Notes: generated from the letters alone by a model not told the origin. Shown: positions 1 through 7,796, counted from the first letter of the stretch. The stretch is DNA of 25,280 nt from an uncultured Lachnospiraceae bacterium (GCA_900554205.1 USGM01000039.1:1-25280), one strand, 5' to 3'. Program-made: numbers and translations.

Positions 1-31
1 CGCCTCGTTATGACCACTTCGATATCTCTCC
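1..31 (-). tRNA. tRNA-Ser, 5' part only (cut by window edge)
   Basis: Read on the minus strand, the gene begins GGAGAGATATCGAAGTGG at position 31 and continues into a D-arm-like stretch up to the window edge. This 5' acceptor and D-arm sequence is typical of Clostridia serine tRNAs, but the anticodon lies outside the window, so the isoacceptor cannot be read. A consensus promoter sits just upstream (63-91), which supports a real tRNA gene. A leucine tRNA, the other class with a long variable arm, is the main alternative. Confidence 0.75.
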
Positions 32-62
32 AAGCGTTGCCGTGTTTCATGCGGCAAAAATT

Positions 63-91
63 ATTCTAGCAAAAACCTATCCTCCTGTCAA
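63..91 (-). promoter_or_regulatory. Promoter of the tRNA gene
   Basis: On the minus strand, TTGACA (86-91) and TAGAAT (63-68) are separated by exactly 17 bases. The predicted start, near 56, gives a leader of about 25 nt before the tRNA 5' end. That leader can form a small hairpin (TGCCG/CGGCA, 38-56). The consensus quality fits a stable-RNA promoter. Confidence 0.75.
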
Positions 92-290
92 CATATTTTT
101 TAAATTTTTTCGACATTTTTGCAAATTCAATTTCTCGCACCGCTTTTTCGCCTCGCTTTTCCTTGTTTTTCCCTTGCTGCACGTACCTCTGACATAGTAT
201 ACTGTGGATAAAATGGTATACGCACCTTGAAGTTTACATCGTGCACCTTCAGATTGGTTTTCTTTTGTATTTTGAAAAATTAGAATAATA

Positions 291-310
291 GTGCCACGCA
301 GCACTGGCAC
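291..310 (+). promoter_or_regulatory. Inverted repeat before the decayed XRE gene
   Basis: GTGCCA (291-296) and TGGCAC (305-310) form 6-bp arms around an 8-base loop. They lie between a possible -10 (TAGAAT, 281-286) and the ribosome site AGGGAGG. The position fits an autoregulatory operator of the adjoining XRE gene, but the gene itself is broken, so this may be a relic. The rest of 92-321 is AT-rich and shows no other gene. Confidence 0.3.
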
Positions 311-321
311 AGGGAGGCAAA

Positions 322-519
322 ATGACAACAGGAGAAAAAATAGCAGCACTGCGAAAGAAAGGAGGTATGACTTAGGAGGAATTAGCCGAAGTTCTAAATG
401 TATCACGCCAATCCGTCTCCAGATGGGAAATGGACATTGCGTTTCCCGAGACAGATAAGCTGATAAAACTCAGTAAAATCTTTGCTGTCAGCATAGACTA
501 TCTGCTGAACGACAGAAAC
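322..519 (+). pseudogene. XRE-family HTH regulator, broken by an in-frame TAG
   Basis: From ATG at 322, preceded by AGGGAGG, the frame encodes MTTGEKIAALRKKGGMT, then a TAG stop at 373-375, and continues in the same frame with EELAEVLNVSRQSVSRWE and onward to SIDYLLNDR. Together this is a complete 66-residue XRE/HTH_3 DNA-binding domain in which the expected Gln of the MTQEELAE motif is replaced by a stop (CAG to TAG would do it). After about 519 the frame loses resemblance to anything and stops at 598-600. What is seen is a one-base nonsense lesion plus loss of any C-terminal effector region. A sequencing error at 373 would restore the domain but not the missing downstream part. Confidence 0.8.
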
Positions 520-521
520 AT

Positions 522-698
522 GTGTATTCGGATCTGGTTCAGAATCCTCAGTTTGAAATTGCCGCCTACAACCTGCACACGCATAAATGGATCAGAATAA
601 CCGGAACGGCCTTGCCTGAAAGTTCCGCTTCTGCCATGGAAGATATGATAAATGCATACCCTGTTTTGAAGCAAAAATATGAAAATGAAGCAGCTTGA
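522..698 (+). pseudogene. C-terminal remnant of a pyridoxamine 5'-phosphate oxidase-like flavoprotein
   Basis: In another frame from the XRE remnant, 522-698 reads VYSDLVQNPQFEIAAYN, then a WIRITGTAL stretch, then AYPVLKQKYENEAA and a stop. This order (Tyr-x-x-Leu-x-x-Asn-Pro, Glu-Ile-Ala-Ala, Trp-Ile-Arg-Ile-x-Gly, Ala-Tyr-Pro) is characteristic of the small split-barrel FMN proteins of the PNPOx-like family. Those proteins are usually about 130-150 residues. Only a central part of about 58 residues remains, with no start codon or ribosome site of its own. It appears to have been joined to the XRE remnant by deletion. Family assignment is from memory of the pattern. Confidence 0.55.
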
Positions 699-945
699 CA
701 AGGAGCCGACTGCAGCAATTGCCGGTGAATGGTTTACCGCACATGGTACAGGTATCAATCTCGGCTATTTCTATAAGGACGACAATCGTGCGATTGCTCA
801 AAAGCTGAAAGAAGCCTTCTCAACGTGGATTGACAACGGTCACAATAATTTTGATGATGAAAACACCTGCATTCTCCAGATACAGCTCACAGACGGCGTG
901 CTCTTTTCTCATGGCACAAGATATGATATTGATTTTACTGCCTAG
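679..945 (+). CDS. Unrecognised 88-residue protein, possibly a fragment
   Basis: The frame starts at ATG 679 (a second ATG lies at 685), overlaps the end of the PNPOx-like remnant by 20 bases and ends at 945. The protein is soluble, without signal peptide or membrane segment, and carries no motif I recognise; notable stretches are AIAGEWFTAHGTGINLGYF and DGVLFSHGTRYDIDF. There is no good ribosome site before either ATG. It may therefore be the C-terminal part of a larger protein whose front was lost when the neighbouring genes decayed. The well-formed terminator just downstream suggests a once-functional transcription unit on the plus strand. Codon use looks ordinary. Confidence 0.5.
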   Translation: MKMKQLDKEPTAAIAGEWFTAHGTGINLGYFYKDDNRAIAQKLKEAFSTWIDNGHNNFDDENTCILQIQLTDGVLFSHGTRYDIDFTA

Positions 946-968
946 TGTTTTCACTATACACAAAAGAC

Positions 969-1000
969 GCCGGACTGCCCCAATGGCAGCCCGGCATTTT
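969..1000. terminator. Rho-independent terminator, probably shared by converging genes
   Basis: GCCGG (969-973) pairs with CCGGC (991-995), and TGCC (976-979) with GGCA (985-988). On the plus strand the stem is followed by ATTTTTAG; on the minus strand by a shorter TCTTTTG run. It separates the plus-strand 88-residue ORF from the minus-strand permease gene that ends at 1052. Confidence 0.75.
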
Positions 1001-1051
1001 TAGTCTTCCGTAAATCCTTGTTCAAAATCTCTTTCCTGTCCGTTATGTCTC

Positions 1052-1918
1052 TTACTCCTTGACCGCGCCGACATTTACGCCCTGTACAAAGTAATCCTGG
1101 CAGAAAGGATACAGGATCATAAAAGGAATGATTGCAACGATAATCGCCGCGTTCTGTATGGTATTTGTCGAGATGGAGCCATCGTCCATAGGCAGGTCAT
1201 TGTCCATAACCATGGCACGCAGCTTCATCTGGAAGTTAAACAGCTTATTGTCTACAATGTAGATCTTGAAGTTGGTATAGTCATTCCAATAGGTTACCGC
1301 AAACATCAGTCCGATTGCCGCCAGTGCAGCTTTTGACAGGGGCAGCACGATGCGGAAGAAGATTCCGATCGGGCTACAGCCGTCCAGCTTTGCCGATTCA
1401 AACAAAGACTGCGGAATGCCCTCAAAGAAGTTTCTCATCAGTACAAGGTTATAAACGTTGATACCCAACGGCAGGATAACAGACCACAGGGTATTTGTCA
1501 GATGCAGGTTCATCATGACAACGTAGGTCGGGATCATACCGCCGCTAAAAAGCATTGTAAACAGCAGCAGCCACGAAAAGAAGTTTCTTCCGGGCATCTC
1601 CCACTGAATCAGCACATAGGCTCCAAGCGTTGACAATGTCAGACCCACAAAGGTTCCTGCAACCGTCACAAGCACTGAGATCAGGAACGGTCTGTACAAA
1701 TCCGCTCTCGCAAGAATCATCTTGTAAGCGCCGAAGGTAAACTTCGCCGGCCAGAGTCTCATTCCGTATCCGGCTGCAGCATCCAGCGAGTCCACAAGGA
1801 CTTTCCAGATAGGAATCAGGATCAGCAGTGAAATCAAAATGAACAGTACCGTGTTCACCACGCTGAAGGGAGTGATCTTATTTTTCTTTTTTGTCTGTGT
1901 CTTAGCAGTTCTTTCCAT
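1052..1918 (-). CDS. Carbohydrate ABC transporter permease, LplC/YtcP type
   Basis: This 288-residue inner-membrane permease has six predicted membrane segments (first at about 19-41, last at about 255-272). The cytoplasmic EAA loop at 173-193 reads FESAKLDGCSPIGIFFRIVLP, the contact site for the ATPase. Length and the C-terminal VNVGAVKE match the LplC/YtcP branch of the MalFG family, which imports oligosaccharides or glycan fragments. The start is preceded by AAAGGAGGGG. It follows the other permease gene by 15 bases, so the two are surely co-transcribed and form the heterodimeric channel. No ATPase gene is present; LplABC-type importers commonly borrow a shared MsmX/UgpC-like ATPase encoded elsewhere. 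The substrate cannot be read from the sequence. Confidence 0.92.
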   Translation of the reverse strand: MERTAKTQTKKKNKITPFSVVNTVLFILISLLILIPIWKVLVDSLDAAAGYGMRLWPAKFTFGAYKMILARADLYRPFLISVLVTVAGTFVGLTLSTLGAYVLIQWEMPGRNFFSWLLLFTMLFSGGMIPTYVVMMNLHLTNTLWSVILPLGINVYNLVLMRNFFEGIPQSLFESAKLDGCSPIGIFFRIVLPLSKAALAAIGLMFAVTYWNDYTNFKIYIVDNKLFNFQMKLRAMVMDNDLPMDDGSISTNTIQNAAIIVAIIPFMILYPFCQDYFVQGVNVGAVKE

Positions 1919-1933
1919 TCTCTTCCCCCTCCT

Positions 1934-3337
1934 TTACACAATTCCGCGTCCGCGAACCTTCTTGCTCGCCTTATTACAGATCAGGACGAGTGCGCAGCTC
2001 ACAAGGGACTTGAACAGGCCAACTGCCGTCGTATAGCCGTAATTTGCCGCGCCGCCGCTGAACGATTGCCGGTAAATATAGGTCTGCAAAACATCCGACA
2101 CGTTGTAGACGGACGGGTTGTACATAACGAATACGGACTCGAACAGGTTCATAACCTTTGCCAGATTCAGGATAAATACGGTAATGATGGTATTTGCCAG
2201 TGCTGGCATAGTAATGTAACGCATTCTGTTGAAGCGGTTCGCGCCGTCGATCTGCGCCGCCTCATAGAGATCAGGGCTGATACCGGACAGCGTTGCAAGG
2301 AACAGAATGGTTCCCCAACCGGTATCCTTCCAGATGTTTACCATGTAATATACCCAACGCCAGTTGGACTCTGCTGTCAGGAACTCAATCGGCTGTGTAA
2401 TCAGACCCATATTGATCAGTGCCTGATTCACCATTCCCGAATTGGAAGCCGAAAGCATCATCTTAAAGATGGAAGCTACAACAACCCAAGACATAAAGTG
2501 CGGCAGATAGATGATTGTCTGCACTGTCTTCTTGAAATGGATCTGACGCATTTCATTCAACAGCAGGGAAATCACAACAGCCATTCCGGTGTTGAGGATC
2601 AGCTTTACAATAGAGAGCACCAGTGTATTGCCAAGAGCATTCATAAACTGCTTGCTCGACAGTCTGGAAAGCTCGGACAATCCGAACATATCTACAAAGT
2701 GCTTGATTCCGACATACTTCGGCTGCGTACCGGAGATATAGTCCGTGAAGGCATATCTCAGTCCCGCCATCGGCAGGTAATTGAACAGAATGAGGAAAAT
2801 AAGCACCGGCAGGAACATTACATAGAACCATCTGTAGTAATGTATTCTCTGCCATACGGACTTGTTTCCGGTATACTGGAAATCAAGCTCGCCGTTCTTC
2901 CGCTTCCGCTCTGCCGCATTCTTATTGACATCAAGGAACGCACCCACAGCGCCAACGATCGTGCCGACAATGACGATTGCGCTTGCAATGCCGTTCTGCA
3001 TGCCCGGCGCACCGTGACGGTTACAGATACTATTATATGTAATCCAATATACAACACCGGCAGCTGCCGTCGTTGCAATGGAAATTTTTTCGAGTTTAAA
3101 CGCGCACAAAACAACTGAGGCAACAAGAAGCGCGATAAACAGATACCAGACTGCGGGCTGCTCATAATTCATAAAGCCGTAGGCAGGGGTAAACTTCTTG
3201 ACTGCATCTGAATTCTGGATTGCCGGGAAAAAGCCTCCGGCGAAGGAAATCACCGCTCCGGCGATTGCGATCGGATAAACGTTTCTCTGTTTTTTCACTT
3301 TTTTCGGTATTTCAGCGTTACTGGTTTTACACAACAT
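1934..3337 (-). CDS. Sugar ABC transporter permease, LplB type, with a four-segment N-terminal extension
   Basis: The protein has 467 residues; LplB/YteP permeases are usually near 300. The family core begins at about residue 164 (RIHYYRWFYVMFLPVLIFL) and carries the EAA loop at 358-379 (YEAAQIDGANRFNRMRYITMP). Ahead of it lie about 160 additional residues with four hydrophobic stretches (about 21-40, 65-82, 85-104, 117-137) and a charged linker (139-160). The whole is one uninterrupted frame, so it is not a sequencing fusion. The start ATG is the first in the frame and the extension is coding throughout. It lies between the binding-protein gene and the second permease gene. Role: channel half of a carbohydrate importer; the role of the extension is unknown. 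Confidence 0.9.
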   Translation of the reverse strand: MLCKTSNAEIPKKVKKQRNVYPIAIAGAVISFAGGFFPAIQNSDAVKKFTPAYGFMNYEQPAVWYLFIALLVASVVLCAFKLEKISIATTAAAGVVYWITYNSICNRHGAPGMQNGIASAIVIVGTIVGAVGAFLDVNKNAAERKRKNGELDFQYTGNKSVWQRIHYYRWFYVMFLPVLIFLILFNYLPMAGLRYAFTDYISGTQPKYVGIKHFVDMFGLSELSRLSSKQFMNALGNTLVLSIVKLILNTGMAVVISLLLNEMRQIHFKKTVQTIIYLPHFMSWVVVASIFKMMLSASNSGMVNQALINMGLITQPIEFLTAESNWRWVYYMVNIWKDTGWGTILFLATLSGISPDLYEAAQIDGANRFNRMRYITMPALANTIITVFILNLAKVMNLFESVFVMYNPSVYNVSDVLQTYIYRQSFSGGAANYGYTTAVGLFKSLVSCALVLICNKASKKVRGRGIV

Positions 3338-3379
3338 AGGCTTACCTTTCTCTCATTTCCGTCTGTTCCGGTAAAAAAT

Positions 3380-3437
3380 CAGCAGCCGTTTCCAGCCGGA
3401 CAACACCGGGGGAGCCCCCCCGATATTGTCCCTGCTG
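3380..3437 (-). promoter_or_regulatory. Long intergenic stem-loop between binding-protein and permease genes
   Basis: Within the 136-base gap three nested pairings line up: CAGCAG (3380-3385) with CTGCTG (3432-3437), GGACAA (3398-3403) with TTGTCC (3426-3431), and CGGGGG (3407-3412) with CCCCCG (3417-3422). No T-run follows on the minus strand, so it is not a clean terminator. Its position after the lipoprotein gene fits an mRNA-stabilising or partial-termination element that keeps binding protein more abundant than permease, as known for malE-malF. Confidence 0.6.
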
Positions 3438-3473
3438 CAAAACGGACTCTTTCTTTATTTAATGATGGTTCCC

Positions 3474-5096
3474 TTATTTATTGAAGGAATCCAGAATGAG
3501 CTGTACGATCGGTCCGCAATCCTCATTGTACTTTGCAATTGCCTGCTCACCGGTCATCTCTCCCTTTGCAACAGCTGCGATCAGCTGATCCTTCTCGGTC
3601 CACAGCGTAGCGCTGTTCTCAAGATATTCAGCGGAAGAGTTAATCTTTGCTGCAGCTGATGAATGTGTGTTGAACAGGTTGAAGGACTCGTCAATTACAG
3701 GATCTGCAGGTGTGTAAGGATCTGTGCCAACAAAGTTAGCGAGCTTCAGGTTAGCCTCAAACAGATTCTTTGTGGTCTTGGAAACCTTCTCGGAATCCTT
3801 GGAAGACTGTGTAGGAAGTCCGGTAATTGCAGTGTGATCCTCGTTCCACTCGTAGTGAACACCCTCAACGCCATACTGGAACAGCATCTGTACATCTCCG
3901 CCATCCAGAATCTTGTCGATGAAATACTTGAATACGCCTTCAGGGTTCTTGCAAGCACTTGTGATACAGATCATGGGAGAAAGTCTCTCGATGTAGTTGC
4001 CTACTTCTGCGATCGGCTCCATAGCCCATGCTTCGGAGTACTCGTCAACATCTGAGTAAACAGCGCCGGTAAAGTTTGCTGCCAGCTTTGTCTTGATGTT
4101 GTATGCCCATGTACCTGCCCAGTAAGTGAACACGCTGGTTCCATCCTCAAGATAGAACTTATCACGTACAGCAGATGTGGAAGGGTTCTCAAAAATGGTA
4201 GCATCAATTACGCCGTTTGCATAGCCCCAAGCCAGTCTGTCAAGTGCGTCGATCATGGACTGCTCTGAGAATCCGTCAACCCAGATGCCGTTCTCGTTCT
4301 GGTAGAACTCAGGATAAGCATCCTGATAGAACTCGGGGAGATAGTTTACATAAGGTGCCTCATGGGTAATCAGTCCTGCTGCAAGCACAGGTGCTGTTCC
4401 TGTAGCGTCCTTCAAAGCAAGAAGGAACTGCTGGTACTCTTCCCATGTCTTAGGAAGGGAATCCTTGGTTTCGTAGCCAGCTGCCTTTGCTGCAACTGCC
4501 TTGATATAAGTAACACATCCGTTACCACGCGCAGGATACATACCATAAATTCCGTCGGTTCCGTCAGGTCCTGCAACAATCCAGTTTGCAATGTTCTGCT
4601 GTGCAGCGTCTGTCAGTCTGCCGGAGTTTGCGGTCTCGGAATTTGTCCATGCGTCTGTCATGTTCCAAAGGCTGCCCTGAGATGCATAAGATGCATACAG
4701 GTTAGAAGGCATGATAACAACGTCAGCCAGTGTGTTCGGATCTGTAAAAGCGATGCCTACCTGCTCAGCGTAGCTGGAGTGATCAGGACGTACCCACTCG
4801 ATGTGAAGTCCGAGAGCCTCATCCAGTGCCTGATAGAACTCCTCAGCGTAGTTGTCACCTTCCTTGAAAACGGTTCCATCCCACATTACCTTGATTGTGT
4901 CAGGCTTAACGATTTCAGCAGGTGCATCTGCCTCGCTGCTGCCGGACGCCTCAGAAGACTCGGTCTTGGACTCTTCAACAGAATTGTTTGCAGCTCCGGT
5001 GCTGTTTCCGTTGCCTTCTGCGTTTCCGCAGGCTGCCATGGAAACTACCATTGTTCCCGCGAGAACAGAAGCGAAGATCTTGTTCAACTTCTTCAT
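3474..5096 (-). CDS. Extracellular solute-binding lipoprotein of an LplA/LipO-type sugar importer
   Basis: The 540-residue protein begins with a lipoprotein signal peptide: positively charged start, hydrophobic core and MAAC with the lipidated Cys at 23. A Ser/Glu/Ala-rich tether (about 26-62) leads into the binding domain. Length near 540 and the pattern of the family 1 solute-binding fold (for example NPEGVFKYFIDKILDGG in the C lobe) match LipO/LplA proteins, which capture oligosaccharides outside the cell. It is the first gene of the operon, with AAGGAGG before the ATG, a 5' untranslated palindrome and a promoter. No glycoside hydrolase or two-component regulator, the common partners, is in the window, so the substrate stays open. 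Confidence 0.9.
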   Translation of the reverse strand: MKKLNKIFASVLAGTMVVSMAACGNAEGNGNSTGAANNSVEESKTESSEASGSSEADAPAEIVKPDTIKVMWDGTVFKEGDNYAEEFYQALDEALGLHIEWVRPDHSSYAEQVGIAFTDPNTLADVVIMPSNLYASYASQGSLWNMTDAWTNSETANSGRLTDAAQQNIANWIVAGPDGTDGIYGMYPARGNGCVTYIKAVAAKAAGYETKDSLPKTWEEYQQFLLALKDATGTAPVLAAGLITHEAPYVNYLPEFYQDAYPEFYQNENGIWVDGFSEQSMIDALDRLAWGYANGVIDATIFENPSTSAVRDKFYLEDGTSVFTYWAGTWAYNIKTKLAANFTGAVYSDVDEYSEAWAMEPIAEVGNYIERLSPMICITSACKNPEGVFKYFIDKILDGGDVQMLFQYGVEGVHYEWNEDHTAITGLPTQSSKDSEKVSKTTKNLFEANLKLANFVGTDPYTPADPVIDESFNLFNTHSSAAAKINSSAEYLENSATLWTEKDQLIAAVAKGEMTGEQAIAKYNEDCGPIVQLILDSFNK

Positions 5097-5130
5097 ATTC
5101 AGAAAATCCTCCTTAAAAATGTAAGTGTTT

Positions 5131-5147
5131 ACAGGTGTTTTACCTGT
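5131..5147. promoter_or_regulatory. Palindrome in the leader of the sugar importer operon
   Basis: ACAGGT (5131-5136) and ACCTGT (5142-5147) are perfect inverted repeats around five bases. The palindrome lies between the predicted transcription start and the ribosome site of the binding-protein gene. A repressor operator is the simplest reading; a short RNA hairpin is the alternative. No regulator gene adjoins it. Confidence 0.45.
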
Positions 5148-5178
5148 CCTGTAACTTTTCTATGTTACTTCCGGTATC

Positions 5179-5207
5179 ATTATATTATCACAAGTTGGGC
5201 ATTTTAA
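5179..5207 (-). promoter_or_regulatory. Probable promoter of the sugar importer operon
   Basis: A perfect TATAAT (minus strand, 5179-5184) lies 17 bases from a weak -35, TTAAAA (5202-5207). The weak -35 fits an activated promoter. The A/T-rich stretch 5208-5408, up to the ispD stop, holds no gene and no convincing terminator. Confidence 0.5.
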
Positions 5208-5408
5208 CAAGTCATATTTAATATTTCTTTGGTTTTTTTATGAACTTTTGTGGATTTTGTTAATTTTTGCCATGCTTTTAAGCCTGCAATTTATGCATTT
5301 TCTTTGTAAGCTCTTTCATTTTTGTTTTCATACATCTATCTTCATGAAAGAATTTTCAGACTTCTTACATTCAAACCTATTCAAGACAGAAAAAGCGCTC
5401 CTCAAAGC

Positions 5409-6137
5409 CTATGCTTCAAGAAACGCCTCTGCTATTTTCATGTCTCCGGGTGTCGTGACCTTAATATTGTCGTAAGAGCCTTCAACCAGCCGGATTCTCT
5501 GCTCCGTGAACAGCTCCACAACCCCCGCGTCGTCCGTCACCGCGATGTTTCCCCCTCCCAGCCTGTCTGCACGCTCGCGCAGCTCTGCGTACGCCTTTAT
5601 CAGCAGCCCGGATTCAAACGCCTGCGGTGTCTGGATAATCCATACGCTCCGCCTGTCCGGCGTACGGCTGGCAAATCCGCTCTCATCCGCCAGCCGCACG
5701 GTGTCCTTGGACGGCACCGCCGCCACGCACGCAGGATGCTCCCTCACCGCCTGATAAACCCTTTCAAGAACCTCCTCTGTCAGAAAAGGTCTCGCGCCGT
5801 CATGGATAAAAACATAGCTTTCCTTCACCGGTTTGCGGTTCTCCAGCGTCTGGACGGCATTTGCCACCGACTCCCAGCGCTCGCTACCGCCCGGCACAAC
5901 GGCAGATACCTTATGGAATCCGTATTTTTCAATGATCTCACACCGCATATAATCGATGTCCTTCTCCGCCGTGACAAGAATACATTCATCGATAACCGGT
6001 GAATTTTCCACGGTGTTCATTGAGTACCAGATCAGCGGCTTACCTTTAAGCAGCATAAACTGCTTCGCCGTCCCGCTTTTCATCCGCGATCCGCTTCCCG
6101 CAGCCAGCAGGATCATCACGCAACGCTTCTCTTCCAT
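5409..6137 (-). CDS. ispD: 2-C-methyl-D-erythritol 4-phosphate cytidylyltransferase
   Basis: The enzyme joins CTP and MEP to give CDP-ME in the non-mevalonate isoprenoid pathway. The 242-residue length is typical. The nucleotide-binding loop is LLAAGSGSRMKSGTAKQF (10-27), with the catalytic Arg18 and Lys25. Further family signatures are HDGARPF (112-118), VPSKDTV (141-147), TPQAF, TDDA and the C-terminal NIKVTTPGDM. The gene follows tsaD by seven bases and is the last of the long minus-strand run. IspF, often its neighbour or fusion partner, is not here. The first ATG is used; it lies just behind the tsaD stop. Confidence 0.95.
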   Translation of the reverse strand: MEEKRCVMILLAAGSGSRMKSGTAKQFMLLKGKPLIWYSMNTVENSPVIDECILVTAEKDIDYMRCEIIEKYGFHKVSAVVPGGSERWESVANAVQTLENRKPVKESYVFIHDGARPFLTEEVLERVYQAVREHPACVAAVPSKDTVRLADESGFASRTPDRRSVWIIQTPQAFESGLLIKAYAELRERADRLGGGNIAVTDDAGVVELFTEQRIRLVEGSYDNIKVTTPGDMKIAEAFLEA

Positions 6138-6144
6138 AGGTGTC

Positions 6145-7176
6145 TCACTCCCCCAGCTTCAGGTTCGGCACAGCATTCAGATCATAGCCATGTCTGATCC
6201 CCTTGATATACTCATAATATCCTGCCGCGCCAATCATCGCCGCATTGTCCGTGCAGAGCACAGGAGACGGATGGTAAAAACGGATATTTCTCTTCTCGCA
6301 TTCCTTCTCGAATGCCGCACGCAGAGAGGAGTTGGATGCCACTCCACCGGCTATGGCAAATTTGTCATAGCCGAATGCCTTCACCGCATGCAGGGAGTGC
6401 TCTACCAGCACATCGATGACTGCCTTCTGGAAGGATGCCGCCACGTCCGCCCGGTTGACCTCCTCGCCCTTCATCTGGCAGGAATTCAGGTAATTCAGCA
6501 CTGCCGACTTCAATCCGCTGAAGCTGAAATCATATTCGTTTTCCGCTACCTTCGCTCTCGGGAAAGGAATCGCATCGGGATTTCCCTCCTTCGCCAGACG
6601 GTCAATTTTCGGGCCGCCCGGATATCCGAGTCCGATCGCGCGCGCCACCTTGTCAAATGCCTCGCCCGCCGCGTCATCTCTGGTTCTTCCGATGATCTCA
6701 TACTCCCCGTAATCCTTCACCACGACAAGATGCGAGTGTCCGCCGGATGCCACAAGGCACACAAACGGCGGCTCCAGCTCCTTATGTTCGATATAATTTG
6801 CGCTGATATGTCCGCTGATATGATGCACACCAACCAGCGGAAGTCCGGTCGCAAAGCTGATTGCCTTCGCCTCCGCTACACCGACCAGCAGTGCGCCGAC
6901 CAGTCCGGGGCCGTAGGTGACGGCGATGGCTGTAATATCCCGCAACGTCAGCTCCGCCTCCGCAAGCGCCTGTTCAATCACCTGATTAATCTTTTCGATG
7001 TGCTTTCTGGATGCAATTTCCGGCACCACTCCGCCGTACTGCGTATGTAAAGCGATCTGTGTATAGATAACATTGGACAGCACCTCTCTGCCGTTTTTCA
7101 CTACAGCGGCTGCCGTCTCATCGCAGGAGCTCTCGATTGCAAGAATCAAGACATCCCGGTCATTTTCCTGTATCAC
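6145..7176 (-). CDS. tsaD: tRNA N6-threonylcarbamoyladenosine transferase subunit TsaD
   Basis: TsaD transfers the threonylcarbamoyl group from TC-AMP to A37 of ANN-decoding tRNAs, working with TsaB and TsaE. The 343-residue protein opens with the ASKHA nucleotide-binding motif (AIESSCDETAAAVV, about 13-26), has the metal-binding His119-x-x-x-His123 (HISGH), a GGHSH phosphate loop, and the C-terminal CTDNAAMIG segment carrying the Asp ligand. It also shows the conserved YPGGPKID. Both partners, TsaB and TsaE, lie upstream in the same transcription direction, so the whole t6A transferase complex comes from this run. Only TsaC/Sua5, which makes TC-AMP, is absent. Confidence 0.96.
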   Translation of the reverse strand: MIQENDRDVLILAIESSCDETAAAVVKNGREVLSNVIYTQIALHTQYGGVVPEIASRKHIEKINQVIEQALAEAELTLRDITAIAVTYGPGLVGALLVGVAEAKAISFATGLPLVGVHHISGHISANYIEHKELEPPFVCLVASGGHSHLVVVKDYGEYEIIGRTRDDAAGEAFDKVARAIGLGYPGGPKIDRLAKEGNPDAIPFPRAKVAENEYDFSFSGLKSAVLNYLNSCQMKGEEVNRADVAASFQKAVIDVLVEHSLHAVKAFGYDKFAIAGGVASNSSLRAAFEKECEKRNIRFYHPSPVLCTDNAAMIGAAGYYEYIKGIRHGYDLNAVPNLKLGE

Positions 7177-7220
7177 GTTCTTGTTCCTCCACTTTCCGGT
7201 GCTTTCTGTCTTCCCGGCCT

Positions 7221-7796
7221 TTAGTTGTCAACCGCGTCCGCATCCTCCCAGCCGTAGATCTTCCACTGTCTGTCGGAGTTGCGCCGAAGAAGATACACCC
7301 TTCCCGCTATCAGACTCTTGCCGGTATTGTCTCTCACCGCATAGCCGCAGTAGATTTTTGCAAACTCATAGTCGTCCTGTTCAAAAAACTTCACGCTGGT
7401 GCTCGATGCAACCGCAACCGTGCTGATGCGCCGCTTTGCATCACGGAAGCTCTGGATATCCTTCTTTAAACGCATCAGGTAGGTTCCCACATCATTATTC
7501 GCAAGAAGCTCTTCGTCAAACAGTGCCCGCGCCTGCATACCGAGCTGCTCGATCTCCTCCTCCGTGCAGTCCTCATTATAGAAGCATTTCTCCAGCTCCG
7601 TGTAGTATTTGACCACTTCCTTCACCGTTGCCGGATAATCCTTCTCGAGGTCGCGGCTGAGAGCCTCCTGCACCGGGGTCATCACCGTCTTTGCCGCCTC
7701 CGTCTTCGCTCTGCCGGTCATGATCGCGTAAACACCGACAACGCCCACAATCACGACGATCAGAACTATTGTAATCGCTACGGTAGATTTTTTCAT
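7221..7796 (-). CDS. Membrane-anchored protein of unknown function
   Basis: The 191-residue protein has one N-terminal membrane segment (about 5-26, rich in Val and Ile, not followed by a lipobox) and an extracytoplasmic domain rich in acidic and aromatic residues. It resembles small conserved proteins found in Lachnospiraceae beside housekeeping genes (I associate it with DUF6715, from memory only). No catalytic motif is visible; the C-terminal part (YLLRRNSDRQWKIYGWED) has the look of an NTF2-like or SnoaL-like beta-sheet domain, which is a guess. It sits between rnz and tsaD with gaps of 36 and 44 bases and is probably co-transcribed. Confidence 0.8.
   Translation of the reverse strand: MKKSTVAITIVLIVVIVGVVGVYAIMTGRAKTEAAKTVMTPVQEALSRDLEKDYPATVKEVVKYYTELEKCFYNEDCTEEEIEQLGMQARALFDEELLANNDVGTYLMRLKKDIQSFRDAKRRISTVAVASSTSVKFFEQDDYEFAKIYCGYAVRDNTGKSLIAGRVYLLRRNSDRQWKIYGWEDADAVDN

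Noticed and set aside
77..406. Minus-strand 109-codon frame across the tRNA promoter and the XRE start
   Set aside because: It crosses a good promoter on the same strand and a real HTH domain on the other; low-complexity N-terminus, no ribosome site.
2066..3118. Long plus-strand open frame of 350 codons opposite the LplB-type permease
   Set aside because: It is the complement of a gene with clear family motifs; the product is His/Arg/Cys-rich without domain pattern or ribosome site.
4362..5207. Plus-strand open frame of 281 codons opposite the sugar-binding lipoprotein
   Set aside because: Cys-rich nonsense composition typical of antisense frames; the minus strand has signal peptide, ribosome site and promoter.
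5409..5440. Terminator after ispD
   Set aside because: Only partial pairing of AAGC and GCTT with mismatches is visible before a short T-run; too weak to annotate.
5956..7050. Plus-strand open frame of 364 codons opposite tsaD
   Set aside because: Fully antisense to a gene with all TsaD motifs; no ribosome site.
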